64,000 nt of DNA from Bacillota bacterium (lineage in GTDB: Bacteria > Bacillota > Clostridia > Lachnospirales > Lachnospiraceae): assembly GCA_023411555.1 (NCBI GenBank), contig JAEYOQ010000058.1, positions 62,001-126,000 of the forward strand, given 5' to 3'. Each line of letters begins with the position of its first letter. Positions within the stretch are counted from its first letter, which is position 1. Below are positions 8,576 to 16,580 of this stretch, piece after piece. Below the pieces are notes generated by a model. It did not search any database and was not told the origin of the DNA. It saw only the letters and a list, made by a program, of their open reading frames with translations. The translations under genes were made by a program, and so were the position numbers.

Positions 8576-8962
8576 TTATCCTATCTGCATATCACACTCA
8601 AGAATGTGGTGTATAAGCCATTCATTCAGAAAATCCAATAACCCAAGAATTACATCCTTTTGCTTTTCATCAACCTCCGTTAGGTCATAGCTGGTTATCT
8701 TCTCCATAAAATCCTGATGCTCAGCTTTATGGGATATCAGCTTCTTGTAGCGTATCCCCATCATATATGCTTCCTCATGATTAAAATGCGTTGTAGCATA
8801 ATCCGTTAATTCACTTAGAATTTCTACGATATAATCATACTTATCCGGAATAAAATCATCCATTAAGGTCTCATACGCCTTATCAGCAATCTCGAATAGC
8901 TTTTCATGTTCCTTGTCAATCTCCTCAATTCCAGTACGGAATTCATCCTTAAATACATACAT
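8576..8962 (-). CDS. bacteriohemerythrin
   Basis: A 128-residue single-domain hemerythrin, a four-helix protein that binds O2 at a non-heme di-iron site. The ligand pattern is present: H in DKEHEKLFEIAD, then HFNHEEAYM, HKAEHQDF and HHILECD, covering the expected five histidines, one Glu and one Asp. In an anaerobe it probably buffers or senses oxygen. I place the start at ATG 8962 (MYVFKDEFRTGIEEID) because AAGGAGG lies upstream and the domain begins there; the open frame extends further to 9028 but without a ribosome site. It stands alone, convergent with the hydrogenase gene. Confidence 0.93.
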   Translation of the reverse strand: MYVFKDEFRTGIEEIDKEHEKLFEIADKAYETLMDDFIPDKYDYIVEILSELTDYATTHFNHEEAYMMGIRYKKLISHKAEHQDFMEKITSYDLTEVDEKQKDVILGLLDFLNEWLIHHILECDMQIG

Positions 8963-9020
8963 TGTTAGCAGTACCTCCTTAGCAAAATTTAATTTATTAC
9001 CTTCTCTATCATTAAAGAAG

Positions 9021-9049
9021 GCTCTCAAAATCCGAAAGGTTTTGAGAGC
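9021..9049 (-). terminator. terminator hairpin after the Ig-repeat protein gene
   Basis: GCTCTCAAAA (9021-9030) pairs perfectly with TTTTGAGAGC (9040-9049) around a 9-base loop, about 55 bases beyond the stop of the minus-strand surface-protein gene. On that strand the hairpin is followed by CTTCTTTAAT. It also lies ahead of the hemerythrin gene and could separate the two. Confidence 0.6.
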
Positions 9050-9105
9050 ACCTCTTCATATTTGAATATGTATCCTGCTAAACTTCTTGTAGCTTACAAT
9101 GATGC

Positions 9106-11673
9106 TTAGTAAATTGCAGCTGTAAAGTAGACGCTATCTAAAGCTGCCACATTACCGTTGTTATCGGAAAGCGAATTAGTCAGTATCTCTATCTTCAATC
9201 CGGTACCTCTTTCAACATAATTAGATAAGTTTATAATTGCAGAATTTCCTGTCACCGTAACAGTATTGGAAAGAGTTACAAGAGAATTATTCGCTAACGA
9301 AACTCTAACTGTCAATGTACCAGTAACTGCCTCATCAAAATTAAGCTTGATGCTAGACTTTGTAACGGTATCAAAGGCCGGGCTGCCAACCAACTGCGGC
9401 TTCTTCGTATCCTTTAACAGCACCATCTGTGAAAAGCCGATAATTGCTGTATAGCTGCTATTGTATCCCATAACTCCACTAATATTTACCGGACGTTCTA
9501 CGGTAACATCGATTGAATTATTAGCCAGGGTAAGGACTACTGTAGCTCCATCGTTGGAAGTATTTTTGTTTAACTCAGCAGAAATAATCGTTAATCCTGG
9601 TATGGAATAGTTCGCTACATTTCTTGCAGATACTTCATCTAAACGATTCGCAAATTCTATAATAATCTGGTTCAAATTAGACGAATTCTGAAAGATTGCA
9701 TAGGGCGGGGGAAGCTCAGTGGAGGTTCCGGTCGAATTGCTTATTACAATATCCCTTTCTAAGCTTTGGTTACGATATGTATCAATCACAAAGCCAAGTG
9801 GCAGATTGATCGAATAGGAACCAAGAGTCGATATATTGGTTAACTTGAGCTTAATGACCTTATTATCCGTAGTATACGGTATGTTGGTATAGGTCACATT
9901 AGAGCCCGGTATAATCTCATTAGTAATCGTGGTTAATCTGGTAGTAAATATTCCACTTGAGCTCGCTAAGGATACTTCCTTATTGAAGTTCAACGTCAGT
10001 GTCGTAGTATTTACATCATAGTCGTAATTAATTAATACAGGATTAGACTTATCTACGGAGAAGTCTATTGTCATTTCACGACCTGACATTGCTGTAGTGT
10101 CTGTTGTAATAACATTATAGGAATTCCACATTGAAACCTTAACCTGAATAGGTCCGGTTAAAGCCGCATCCGCTTCGGACATGGTGTAATTAACCTTCTT
10201 ATTATCGGTGGGATCTATTTTACCCAATAATAAATTACCATTCCTAATTTGAATATAACCGGGCGTGCTGATGGAACGGCTGAAGGTCGCGGTCAGCGTA
10301 TAATAACCGGTACGGGCTATATGAATTGGAACTGCCTGAGGCTTCAATGTATTATCTGTAAACACATCAACATAAATCGTATAAGAACCAGCTGATGTAC
10401 TACCAGCCATATAATTACCAGCCATATCCTTTAAGCCGGTCATTACAACATAAAATCTCTTGCCATAATCAGTCGATGCTATGTTAGTAAGATCAATGAT
10501 CAGCGATTTCTTATCTTCACTGGCAACATAATTCAGACGATTACCTATGATATTCAATGTGGTTGTTGATGCAGTGGTGCTGCCATCCCTTAAGGTAGGT
10601 CTTTGAACACTTAGGCCTGAGAAGTCCATAGGCTCAGAGAAGTTAATATACGCTTTAAAGCCGGTATCATCGATTGTCGTTCCCACATAGGACGGAGGAT
10701 AATTATCAACAATGGATAAGTTCTTCATAAATACATCGATCGCAACGCCTGAAGTAGTTAAAATATTCTTCGAGCAAACAACGCGATATTCACCAGCGAA
10801 GGATGCGGAAGATGTGATCGTCAAGACCTTACCGTCTGAGGATAAGCTTCCGGTCAGTGTTCCGGGATCTGCTGCCAGGACACCTTTCGTATCAGTTCTG
10901 CGATCAATCTCAATATTGGAGGACAGCTTGCCATTCGCTCCAAGCACTGTATCTGACTTTACAGGACTATCGAAGGTGATCTTGAGCTGTGTCGTACTGA
11001 TGATTTCAGCATCCTGTACCGATGCTGTAGGTGCTACAACCTCTATAATGATTGCATCATCTTTTTCGCTTTTTCTAGCTGCCGCTTCTGTTGCAGTAGC
11101 TGCCGCTGCCACCTCAAGGGTAACCTTGCCGACTGCTTTTGCAGTAACGATACCTTCCGTCGGGTTATCAACACTGATCACAGACGGATCTCCACCAGAG
11201 ATATACCAGTAGGTCTTATCGGTAGTACCTTCCGGTGTTACCGAACAATCAAAGTTAATAGTCGTGCCGAGGGGCATTACCACAGCTCCCTTTTCCAATT
11301 TTACATTGATAATCTTTATCTCCTCTGCAGGTACCTTTACTGTTACCTTACAGGATAGAGTCTTTGTCTTCTTTGTAGGATATGTAATCACACATTTGAC
11401 AGTTGCGGTACCTCCGCCCACTGTTGTCAATACTCCCTTACTTGAGACCTTAACTACCTTTTTATCAGAAGAGGTCCACTTATATGTACTTCCTTTTACT
11501 TTATTCGATATTTCTACCTGATAAACCTCTCCCTTACCGGAAAGCTCCAACTTGCTCTTTGCAAATTTAGGAGTCGCCGCACTGGCGGTGCTTGTCATAC
11601 TGCTCCAGATAAACGGAACCAGAACAAGCAATGCCAGAAACATCATTAGCTTATTAACGCGTATCTTCCTCAA
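9106..11673 (-). CDS. secreted Ig-like repeat surface protein
   Basis: An 855-residue exported protein. The N-terminus is a signal peptide (RKIRVNK then MMFLALLVLVPFIW, cleavage likely after TASAA near residue 33). Residues about 35-120 and 120-215 look like bacterial Ig-like group 2 domains (WTSSDKKVVKVSSKGVLTTVGGGTATV). Then follow about five copies of an Ig-like module with the pattern '(K/T)-x-(I/L)-x-(L/I)-x-F-(D/N/S)-x-(P/E)-(V/M)', e.g. QLKITFDSPVK, GFKAYINFSEPMD, TLTLNFNKEVS, QIIIEFANRLDE and SIKLNFDEAV, as in S-layer or adhesion proteins. No LPXTG, SLH or other wall anchor is visible. Start is a TTG at 11673 with GGAGG 8 bases upstream; longer frames put the ribosome site inside the coding region. 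Function beyond surface display or structure is unknown. Confidence 0.85.
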   Translation of the reverse strand: MRKIRVNKLMMFLALLVLVPFIWSSMTSTASAATPKFAKSKLELSGKGEVYQVEISNKVKGSTYKWTSSDKKVVKVSSKGVLTTVGGGTATVKCVITYPTKKTKTLSCKVTVKVPAEEIKIINVKLEKGAVVMPLGTTINFDCSVTPEGTTDKTYWYISGGDPSVISVDNPTEGIVTAKAVGKVTLEVAAAATATEAAARKSEKDDAIIIEVVAPTASVQDAEIISTTQLKITFDSPVKSDTVLGANGKLSSNIEIDRRTDTKGVLAADPGTLTGSLSSDGKVLTITSSASFAGEYRVVCSKNILTTSGVAIDVFMKNLSIVDNYPPSYVGTTIDDTGFKAYINFSEPMDFSGLSVQRPTLRDGSTTASTTTLNIIGNRLNYVASEDKKSLIIDLTNIASTDYGKRFYVVMTGLKDMAGNYMAGSTSAGSYTIYVDVFTDNTLKPQAVPIHIARTGYYTLTATFSRSISTPGYIQIRNGNLLLGKIDPTDNKKVNYTMSEADAALTGPIQVKVSMWNSYNVITTDTTAMSGREMTIDFSVDKSNPVLINYDYDVNTTTLTLNFNKEVSLASSSGIFTTRLTTITNEIIPGSNVTYTNIPYTTDNKVIKLKLTNISTLGSYSINLPLGFVIDTYRNQSLERDIVISNSTGTSTELPPPYAIFQNSSNLNQIIIEFANRLDEVSARNVANYSIPGLTIISAELNKNTSNDGATVVLTLANNSIDVTVERPVNISGVMGYNSSYTAIIGFSQMVLLKDTKKPQLVGSPAFDTVTKSSIKLNFDEAVTGTLTVRVSLANNSLVTLSNTVTVTGNSAIINLSNYVERGTGLKIEILTNSLSDNNGNVAALDSVYFTAAIY

Positions 11674-11839
11674 TTTTCCTTCCTCCTGTTCTAATCTAAT
11701 CCGCAATTTTATGTCCTAGGTCAATAAAACTGCTATGCTACTATATATGCTATCATACCCTAAAGCTGTTGTCAAAATCATGTCGAATTGTTTAATATTT
11801 TATTAAATTGTAGAAAATGGTTAAAATGTACTATGGGAT

Positions 11840-12382
11840 TCACTCACCAATCACGTTCTTTTCCATAATATAATCATCCATAACATATCCTTCACCAATA
11901 TCTGCCACCTGGGTTCTAATCTTTAAAAAGCCTAGACTTTCATAGGATCGTATGCTGGCAACATTATTACGGTTGACAGTAAGCCATATCTTTGTCAGCT
12001 TGCTCTTCTTGCATATCTCCTCCAACAACTCCAACGCTTTTCTGGCATATCCCCTGCCACGACTGTGCTTAGCAATATAAAGCTTACTTAAAAAAAGAGC
12101 ATTACCCTCTATATGGAAGGCAAGATATCCGCAATAACCACTAGGATTCTTCAGCAGGTAGTATACATATCCGTCATTCCTCAGCTGATTGCTAATAGCT
12201 GTTTCCGACTGAAAACGGTCGATCATGTAATCCACCTGTTCCTTACCAATGATTGGTTCATAATGTTCGTGCCAGATCTCCTCAGCCAGCTCAGAAACCT
12301 TTTTTATCAGCTCATCAGAGGTAACCACCTCAAAGCGAATATCCCCCCGAACGTGGTCTGCATCCAACTCAACTCTGTTCAT
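11840..12382 (-). CDS. GNAT family N-acetyltransferase
   Basis: A 180-residue acetyltransferase of the GNAT fold, which moves acetyl from acetyl-CoA to an amine. Motif A (LSKLYIAKHSRGRGYARKALELLE, containing the R-G-R-G-Y-A pyrophosphate loop) lies near residues 95-120, followed by IWLTVNRNNVASIRSYESLGF, the usual beta5-alpha4 region. The substrate cannot be told from sequence. The ATG at 12382 is preceded by GAAGGATG; a GTG at 12388 is possible. The gene sits 60 bases after a glycosyltransferase gene in the same direction and may share its transcript. Confidence 0.9.
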   Translation of the reverse strand: MNRVELDADHVRGDIRFEVVTSDELIKKVSELAEEIWHEHYEPIIGKEQVDYMIDRFQSETAISNQLRNDGYVYYLLKNPSGYCGYLAFHIEGNALFLSKLYIAKHSRGRGYARKALELLEEICKKSKLTKIWLTVNRNNVASIRSYESLGFLKIRTQVADIGEGYVMDDYIMEKNVIGE

Positions 12383-12451
12383 AATCACCCATCCTTCCCA
12401 TTCCTACTTATCGCTTTGACGCTTTATATCTGCTTATTCTGTAAATCACTA

Positions 12452-13672
12452 TCACTTGATACTAAAGCGTTTTATTTTCTTTGTATCATAGGCTGGACGT
12501 CTACAGAAGACCCTGTCCCTCGACATTACCATCTGATATACCTGCTCAATCTGATAAGCAAATTCCGGCAAAGAATACTTTTTCACCTTTTCGATTGCAT
12601 TTTCACTGTAATTAGTAGTCTTATCCTCAAACAGCACCTGATCCAGCCCATAGAAAAGCCCTTGCTTTTCAGTAAAGGTGTAACCGTTCACTCCCTGCTC
12701 CAGAATATCCTCCAGACACTTATCCTCTCTTGCCACAACAGGCAGCCCAGAGGCCATTGCCTCAATATAGGTCAATCCCTGTGTCTCACTTTTGGACGCA
12801 CTGACAAAAACATCACCCAGCCGGTAGTAGAGTCCGATGGTATCCCAGGGCCTGGCTCCCGTAAAGATAAAACGGTCCGATAATCCCAGCTCCGAGGTCA
12901 TCCCCTGCAGCTTTTCCAGTTCGGGTCCGCTACCAACAATAACAAACTTCACCTGCTCTCGTCTCGCCATATATTCAGGCATTGCAGCAATTATCTCTCC
13001 GATATTCTTCTCCTGCGATACCCTACCCAAGTATAGCATAACCTTATCCTCAGGACGGATACCATAGCTTTGCTTCAACTGCTCTATTTCTTCCGGTAGA
13101 TATCTGCCTCTTTCAAATTTACTTAAATCGATTCCTGTGGGCACTACCGAGATGTCCTTATGCACACTGTAGGTCATCAGAAGCTCCTTCGTCTTCTCGG
13201 TCGGCACCACCACCTGCTCCACCGTATTACAGCATACCTTAGTATAAGTTCGGGCAAAGGCCTTAGCTCTACGATCCAGTGCCTTAAAATGGGTTAAATA
13301 ATGAGTATAGTCCTCATAAATGGTATGATAGGTATGAACCACAGGAAGCTTTAGTTCCCTTGCCATAATGCGACCAAAAATACCAAGAGAAAACTCCGTA
13401 TGAGTATGAATAATGTCCAGATTTAACTTTTTTATAATATGAGCCAGCTTCGGATGATAAAACAAACCTACCCTACGCTCCGTAATAAAAACAAACGGAA
13501 GGCTGGGAACGCGAAATACATTATGCTCATGCTCCGGAGATCCGGGTGTTGTCGTAGTAAATACATATACATTATGTCCACGTTTCTCCAACTCATTTTT
13601 TAACATATAAACAGAGGTTGCAACTCCATTAATTTCAGGATAATAGGTCTCTGAAAACAGGCCTATGTTCAT
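12452..13672 (-). CDS. GT4 glycosyltransferase, diacylglycerol glucosyltransferase-like
   Basis: The 406-residue protein has the full GT-B architecture of GT4 enzymes: an N-terminal acceptor domain starting MNIGLFSETYYPEINGVATS with HTHTEFSLGIFGR and VHTYHTIYEDY, and a C-terminal donor domain with LYLGRVSQEKNI near residue 215 and the E-x7-E motif in SETQGLTYIEAMASGLPVVA near 305. This pattern matches the 1,2-diacylglycerol 3-glucosyltransferases that make membrane glycolipids, precursors or anchors for lipoteichoic acid, in Firmicutes. The exact sugar and acceptor are inferred from family resemblance only. Likely a peripheral membrane protein. Confidence 0.85.
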   Translation of the reverse strand: MNIGLFSETYYPEINGVATSVYMLKNELEKRGHNVYVFTTTTPGSPEHEHNVFRVPSLPFVFITERRVGLFYHPKLAHIIKKLNLDIIHTHTEFSLGIFGRIMARELKLPVVHTYHTIYEDYTHYLTHFKALDRRAKAFARTYTKVCCNTVEQVVVPTEKTKELLMTYSVHKDISVVPTGIDLSKFERGRYLPEEIEQLKQSYGIRPEDKVMLYLGRVSQEKNIGEIIAAMPEYMARREQVKFVIVGSGPELEKLQGMTSELGLSDRFIFTGARPWDTIGLYYRLGDVFVSASKSETQGLTYIEAMASGLPVVAREDKCLEDILEQGVNGYTFTEKQGLFYGLDQVLFEDKTTNYSENAIEKVKKYSLPEFAYQIEQVYQMVMSRDRVFCRRPAYDTKKIKRFSIK

Positions 13673-14021
13673 ATAATATTCCTACCTTTCCCTCCAATGT
13701 TATATCCTCTCAGTCCATATTTTATCATAAGATATTTAATATGAATTGTAAAGCATATAATGGTTAATCAAGCACTCTATAAGATAGCAAGCTATCCTTA
13801 CTTATTATCTATCCATCTATGGCGACTTATTTGCTTTTGCGCAAATAAAACGTATCATGCTTCATAACAAATTATAGCAAGCATCATATAATGCAATAAG
13901 GGAGGCTCTTTGTCTGGCAATAATTACTTGTTTATAGAACTTTTACTTTATTTTTACCGTGAACCGCATTATAATGAGAGAATAGTATATAATTATATTA
14001 AAACAGAAAGGATGATTGGCC

Positions 14022-14312
14022 ATGAAGAAGGTTGGAAAGCTTTTATTCGGTACGATTACTCTGGCATCGTTAGCAGCAGGTGCTTATTATGTGTATAAGA
14101 ATTTTGTAAAGAAGGATAATTCCGACGATTTCGATGATTTCGAAGATGACTTTGAAGATTTTGATACGGACGAAGAGGATACAGAGGAGACCAGAGGTTA
14201 TGTCCCGATTCATTTAAGCTCCGAGGATGAAGAAGAGAAAGATGAAGTGAAAGAAGAAGCAGAAGAAGCTGCTCCCACTGAAGAAAACAGTGAAGAAGAG
14301 GATCTTCACTAG
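14022..14312 (+). CDS. small membrane-anchored acidic protein
   Basis: A 96-residue protein with one N-terminal membrane segment (MKKVGKLLFGTITLASLAAGAYYVYKNFV in outline) followed by a highly acidic, low-complexity cytoplasmic or surface tail made mostly of Asp, Glu, Phe and Ser. It resembles YtxH-type small membrane proteins in layout but I see no family signature. The ATG at 14022 has AAAGGATG upstream. It is monocistronic, with a terminator about 90 bases after its stop. Function unknown. Confidence 0.7.
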   Translation: MKKVGKLLFGTITLASLAAGAYYVYKNFVKKDNSDDFDDFEDDFEDFDTDEEDTEETRGYVPIHLSSEDEEEKDEVKEEAEEAAPTEENSEEEDLH

Positions 14313-14401
14313 TAAAAAGTCGGCTTCCCTTCCCCCTAATTAAGACTCAAGACTGATATTCTAGAACAAAGAGTCAGCATGCTTACTATTGTCATTAATA
14401 T

Positions 14402-14446
14402 AAAGGTTCCTGTGAAAGCTACTGGACAGCATTCACAAGAACCTTT
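14402..14446 (+). terminator. intrinsic terminator between convergent genes
   Basis: AAAGGTTCCTGTGAA (14402-14416) pairs with TTCACAAGAACCTTT (14432-14446 region) with one mismatch, followed on the plus strand by a T-run. It ends the small acidic protein gene; read the other way it could also serve the anti-sigma gene, whose stop is at 14469. Confidence 0.75.
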
Positions 14447-14468
14447 TTATCATTTAAAATCTCATCCT

Positions 14469-15479
14469 CTATTCTAGGTGTTCTTCAAAGAATTCCGCTA
14501 GGTCCTGTTTAAATTCTGCATCCTCTACTATATAATAAGTATTCTCTACTGTATCCGTTCCCTGAATATAGCTCACTGTCAGATTACGTCCAACCAATAT
14601 AGTATAAAGCGTTCCCAACTCAGGACTATTCATCTCAACCGAATAATTCGGGTCTATCAAGGAATCATTCCCCGAATTACTATATTGATAGCTATCCATG
14701 ACGAAATAGAAGGCTTCAATATCATCCGGCTGCGTTAATTTGATAGAGGTTTCACTCTGATTGTCTGATATGGTAATATACTCTGCCTGTTCAGGAGTCG
14801 GAATGAAAATCTGTCGGAAGTTATAGATAATTCTATCACCCGTATCAAAGGCAGCTGCCCCTAACTCTTGAGTAGATGCTATGCTCTGGCTATCATTGTT
14901 AAAATCCTCATCTGTTGTAGAAGGTACTACCTCCTTGGTTAAGGCTCCCTCAAATAAATCATCACTACTACCGTTATCTTCGTACGGTTCCTCTAAGGCA
15001 CCGACCTCCGCTGTTATTGTATACTGTACATCATCGGGTTTTTCATTAACCTCAAAGGTATTAAAGGATTGATTATCATCTTCCTCGGCTATTCGCTCCG
15101 TGGAGGCTATCCCGGCCGCGCTATCCATTGTTACTGCCATCTCTGGCTTAGCAGTATCATTTGATTTTTTCATACCAATCGGTATACTCTGAATCAGATT
15201 GTATCCGACCACTACAATAACAACAGCGGCAGCAACTCCTGCGAAGCCTCGGACATAACGATTCCATGACACTATTTTCTTTGTGGATTTTGTTATACTT
15301 GTATTTGTAGCCTCATCCTCATTACTTAAGGACTGCTCCTTAATAGCTGCCAGTGTCCGATTAATCAAATCCTCTGAAACACTGATACCGCTTAAATCGA
15401 GAGAATCGTTCAGATGTGATTTGATATTCAGCTCATCAAACTCTATCTTTTCATTATTATCCTTATCATTAAAGTTCAT
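14469..15479 (-). CDS. probable membrane-bound anti-sigma factor
   Basis: The 336-residue protein has an acidic cytoplasmic N-terminus (about 75 residues), a single membrane segment near residues 78-98 (GFAGVAAAVVIVVVGYNLI) and a Ser/Thr/Asp/Glu-rich extracytoplasmic domain ending with a folded-looking region (YTILVGRNLTVSYIQGTD, TYYIVEDAEFKQDL). It overlaps the ECF sigma gene by 11 bases with a GGGAGG ribosome site inside that gene, the arrangement usual for a sigma factor and its membrane inhibitor. The His-x3-Cys-x2-Cys zinc motif of ZAS-type anti-sigmas is absent, so this role is inferred from position and topology, not from a motif. Confidence 0.65.
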   Translation of the reverse strand: MNFNDKDNNEKIEFDELNIKSHLNDSLDLSGISVSEDLINRTLAAIKEQSLSNEDEATNTSITKSTKKIVSWNRYVRGFAGVAAAVVIVVVGYNLIQSIPIGMKKSNDTAKPEMAVTMDSAAGIASTERIAEEDDNQSFNTFEVNEKPDDVQYTITAEVGALEEPYEDNGSSDDLFEGALTKEVVPSTTDEDFNNDSQSIASTQELGAAAFDTGDRIIYNFRQIFIPTPEQAEYITISDNQSETSIKLTQPDDIEAFYFVMDSYQYSNSGNDSLIDPNYSVEMNSPELGTLYTILVGRNLTVSYIQGTDTVENTYYIVEDAEFKQDLAEFFEEHLE

Positions 15480-16017
15480 CTGAAATCCTCCCTTCTAAAA
15501 AAGATTTTAACTTCTGCCGCGCTCGCGAGAGCCTGCTTTTAGCGGTCCCTTCGGCTATGTTCAGTGCCCTGGCTGCTTCCGTGATTGTCATATCCTGAAA
15601 ATATACACACAATACAACATCCTTATATTTTGCCGGTAAGGAAAGAACCGATTTCTTTACCAATTCCTTCGTATCCTGTTTCTCGACTTCATCATAATCT
15701 GTTTCGCTGATGATTGCATCCTCCTGGTAATCCATCATCGGTACCACCCTACGATTCCATGCACTTTTTAAGTAATCCTTGCAGGTGTTGATCGTAATTC
15801 TGATGATCCAGGTTTTGATACTAGAATTTCCTTCGAAGCTTGAAAGCTTCTGATTCACTTTTATAAAGACATCTTGGAAAATGTCCTCAGCTACATGGAT
15901 GTCCTTGACATACATATATGCCGTTCGCAATACATCATTACCGTACTGTCTCATGAGGGTTTCTATATCATACCCAGGTTCATTTTCAAAGAGATCTTTC
16001 GGATTATCCTTTTGCAT
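15469..16017 (-). CDS. ECF-type RNA polymerase sigma factor
   Basis: A 182-residue sigma-70 family factor. Region 2 is seen as LMRQYGNDVLRTAYMYVKDIHVAEDIFQDVFIKV (residues about 20-55) and KTWIIRITINTCKDYLKS; region 4 as VLCVYFQDMTITEAARALNIAEGTAKSRLSRARQKLK (residues 137-172), a clear helix-turn-helix. No region 1 or 3 is present, as expected for ECF factors. It directs RNA polymerase to a regulon that cannot be named here. The gene leads a two-gene operon with the predicted anti-sigma factor. Confidence 0.93.
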   Translation of the reverse strand: MQKDNPKDLFENEPGYDIETLMRQYGNDVLRTAYMYVKDIHVAEDIFQDVFIKVNQKLSSFEGNSSIKTWIIRITINTCKDYLKSAWNRRVVPMMDYQEDAIISETDYDEVEKQDTKELVKKSVLSLPAKYKDVVLCVYFQDMTITEAARALNIAEGTAKSRLSRARQKLKSFLEGRISDEL

Positions 16018-16400
16018 CCTGTTATCCCCCTATAATATACCTAAATTATTCGATGAATTAGTGTTCCTTCGCTTACAAAAGATTGACAATAACTCCTGAA
16101 GTATACCTAACACAATTAGAAAACTAATTCACTTAAAAAGGCAATTTTTGTTAGTGCCTTTAAACATATAATAGTATACATGGATAGATGGATGATGTAA
16201 ACAAAAGATATTATGCTTCCATTATTCTATTGTCCGGAATGATGAGTGGGATGCAAAGTTTTTTCTCTCCCTTACTTAATAATTAGACGCGTGTATGCTA
16301 TGAAGAGTTCCATGAATAAGCAAGAAATATGTATGAAAATATTGTATCCATAGCCTTATCCTGGAACCAACTTACATCAAAGATTAAGGTGTAAAAAAAA

Positions 16401-16462
16401 AAGGATACAGGCAAACCTGGCTAAGGCATAATCATCCTTGCCATGGTTTGTCTGTATCCTTT
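16401..16462 (-). terminator. strong intrinsic terminator after the ABC exporter operon
   Basis: Arms at 16401-16421 and 16440-16462 pair over about 20 bases with one or two mismatches; on the minus strand the stem is followed by a run of ten T residues. It lies about 120 bases beyond the exporter stop codon. The rest of the 16018-16580 gap is A+T-rich without coding potential. Confidence 0.85.
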
Positions 16463-16580
16463 CCTTACTTCACCTTTAGATTTTTACACTGGTATAATTA
16501 TCATGCATTTTTAACATCAAAAGTTTGATGCTTCATTTGCAGCCAACTACAGTTTTCTATTGTGCTCTTATATCGAATAA

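Noticed and set aside
10712..11212. Plus-strand open frame of 166 codons opposite the Ig-repeat gene
   Set aside because: It mirrors the repeat-rich coding strand; no start signal, no recognisable domain.
12113..12883. Long plus-strand open frame (256 codons) across the acetyltransferase and GT4 genes
   Set aside because: It is antisense to two genes with clear family motifs, has no ribosome site and its amino-acid composition is that of a shadow frame.
13673..14021. Possible gene in the 13673-14021 gap between the GT4 gene and the small acidic protein gene
   Set aside because: The only open frame overlaps the start of the acidic protein gene out of frame; the region holds A+T-rich sequence with several TATAAT-like boxes but no clear -35, so I call it promoter region only.
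16297..16367. Possible pseudoknot (GCTATG/CATAGC interleaved with GTTCCA/TGGAAC)
   Set aside because: Six-base stems in A+T-rich sequence of this length arise easily by chance, and nothing else supports an RNA gene here.
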